A stretch of 32,198 nt of DNA, taken from Bondarzewia mesenterica (lineage: Eukaryota; Basidiomycota; Agaricomycetes; Russulales; Bondarzewiaceae). The position numbers were made by a program, and so were the translations under genes. Below, one piece after another: positions 31,331 through 32,198 of the stretch. The notes under the pieces are model-generated. The model saw only the letters and a list, made by a program, of their open reading frames with translations. It was not told the DNA's origin and did no database searches. The stretch spans positions 5,456 through 37,653 of the forward strand of contig SGPL01000337.1 in assembly GCA_004802705.1 (NCBI GenBank), written 5' to 3'. Numbering within the stretch: position 1 is the first letter of the stretch; every line of letters begins with the position of its first letter.

Positions 31331-31610
31331 GATACCAGCTTGGACTCGGGCCTGTCACGCTCCGTTGTTGGGAATTTTTGTGCACCGTTGCAGGCCTGTC
31401 CTTTCGATCGTTTCTTTCCTAGATCTCCCTCCCTAGATCTAGAGATCAGGTATATGTCTGCCCACTGACACTCTTCTCTCAGTCACCCGTTTGAAAGATA
31501 GTCTCTATCGGTGGAACTGTCGGTCTCTCGCACCACGTCAAGTACCGTACTTACCCTTGCCGCTAAGCGCTCTTAGACTTCGGCATTGTCAATTGACAGA
31601 GGACTCGCAG
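31331..31610 (-). repeat. Inverted repeat R2, right arm
   Basis: This is the reverse complement of the P450 upstream region 17645-17917. The strongest block is 31561-31609, which contains the palindrome tgtcaattgaca next to cgctaagcgctcttag. The two arms enclose about 13.4 kb, including the P450, the hydrolase and D2. Confidence 0.85.
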
Positions 31611-32198
31611 TCTAGCCTGATACTGATAATACACTTGGTAGAGGAAATTCCATACGAACAACGACAGAATAAGGATAAAAAACGAACAAACAAGATACCC
31701 CAAAACCAAAGAAAAAANAAAAAAAAGGTGTGAGCGACCGACGAGCGAGAAAGAATAGAAAGACAAAAACGAAGCCTATGGACAAAAAAGCAGAGTGACA
31801 GGGTGACAGAGCGAGGTGAGCGAATGGATGGATGGATGGATTGGACAGAGCGATATATCGATACAGAGGAACACGAATGCAGGAGAGAACGAGAACGAGA
31901 ACATACACAGCGAAGCGGGGTGAGGCAGGGGAGGGAAATCCCGTTAGTAGTAATAGCAGTAGTAATAGTAGTACTAGGACGAAGAGGGACCCGAAGGCAA
32001 AGAACGAGCGAGTAAAACAGAAACGAAAAAAAAGTATAAAGTATGTCAACGCCAAGCCTCGAGCTTGGCGGGATAAAAAAAGTTCCAGAGCAATCCAAAA
32101 AAAATTCTAATATGGGTGGTCCATCTCGTCGTTGCGGATGACAACGAAACAAAAGATGCGGGACGCGGGGGCAGCGAATGAGTGTGCGGCGAAAGGTT
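31611..32198. other. Purine-rich low-complexity DNA
   Basis: The plus strand is A/G-rich, with oligo-A runs, one ambiguous base at 31717 in an A tract, an ATGG microsatellite at 31824-31840 and a tagtaatagcagtagtaata run at 31950-31970. The long minus-strand frames here (Ser/Leu/Phe-rich) reflect this composition. No gene is seen. Confidence 0.5.

Noticed and set aside
17645..31610. Simple terminal-inverted-repeat transposon of ~14 kb
   Set aside because: The arms are imperfect, no transposase gene lies between them and no target-site duplication was seen. It is kept only as one of several explanations of the inverted repeat.
31589..32152. 187- and 147-codon minus-strand ORFs
   Set aside because: They are explained by the purine-rich, low-complexity plus strand. 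The translations are Ser/Leu/Phe runs crossing an ambiguous base.
1..32198. CRISPR arrays, bacterial operons, Shine-Dalgarno sites
   Set aside because: Intron-rich eukaryotic gene structure throughout. No regularly spaced short repeats with unique spacers were seen.

Overview
The window looks like nuclear DNA of an agaricomycete (Basidiomycota), perhaps a polypore. The evidence is many short GT-AG introns of about 50-120 nt, and protein families typical of these fungi: a multi-exon P450, a DUF6534-type membrane protein, an MCH-type monocarboxylate transporter and an F-box protein. The first 160 bases and the 4034-4052 stretch contain ambiguous bases, so frame breaks near them may be sequencing errors.

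Layout. 2-1219 (+): 3' part of a basidiomycete hypothetical protein. 1.2-3.8 kb: no convincing gene, but three diverged copies of a ~100-bp repeat. 3833-4994 (+): F-box-like protein whose frame is broken near a C tract. 6077-8695 (-): complete cytosolic glutamyl-tRNA synthetase, nine exons, 735 aa. 9286-9561 (-): small 71-aa protein. 9.6-12.1 kb: no recognisable gene, only exon-like minus-strand fragments. 12137-13936 (+): decayed MFS transporter. 14530-16835 (-): DUF6534-type membrane protein. 17996-20530 (+): complete 12-exon cytochrome P450 of 508 aa. 22531-24203 (+): complete seven-exon alpha/beta hydrolase of 349 aa. 24983-29745: second copy of the transporter plus DUF6534 block. 29.7-32.2 kb: repeat copies and low-complexity DNA.

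The right two thirds form a segmentally duplicated accessory region. A ~4.8-kb block (12570-17368) recurs in direct orientation at 24983-29745, about 12.4 kb away. In both blocks the transporter is a pseudogene, while the DUF6534 gene keeps its splice sites and mostly in-frame differences. The P450 and hydrolase lie between the copies and look intact. Shorter repeats tie the region together: one is shared by the DNA upstream of the P450 and upstream of the hydrolase, one ~275-bp piece of the P450 upstream region is found inverted at 31.3-31.6 kb, and one ~0.5-0.7-kb repeat lies at 21.1-21.8 and 30.4-30.9 kb.

The most notable single object is the P450 gene model. Two micro-exons, of 14 and 11 nt, encode the oxygen-activation motif and the haem-ligand cysteine. 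The P450 and hydrolase could act in one small oxidative pathway, with the transporter lost, but this is inference. All exon models were derived by eye from reading frame, splice dinucleotides and family motifs. No search was run.
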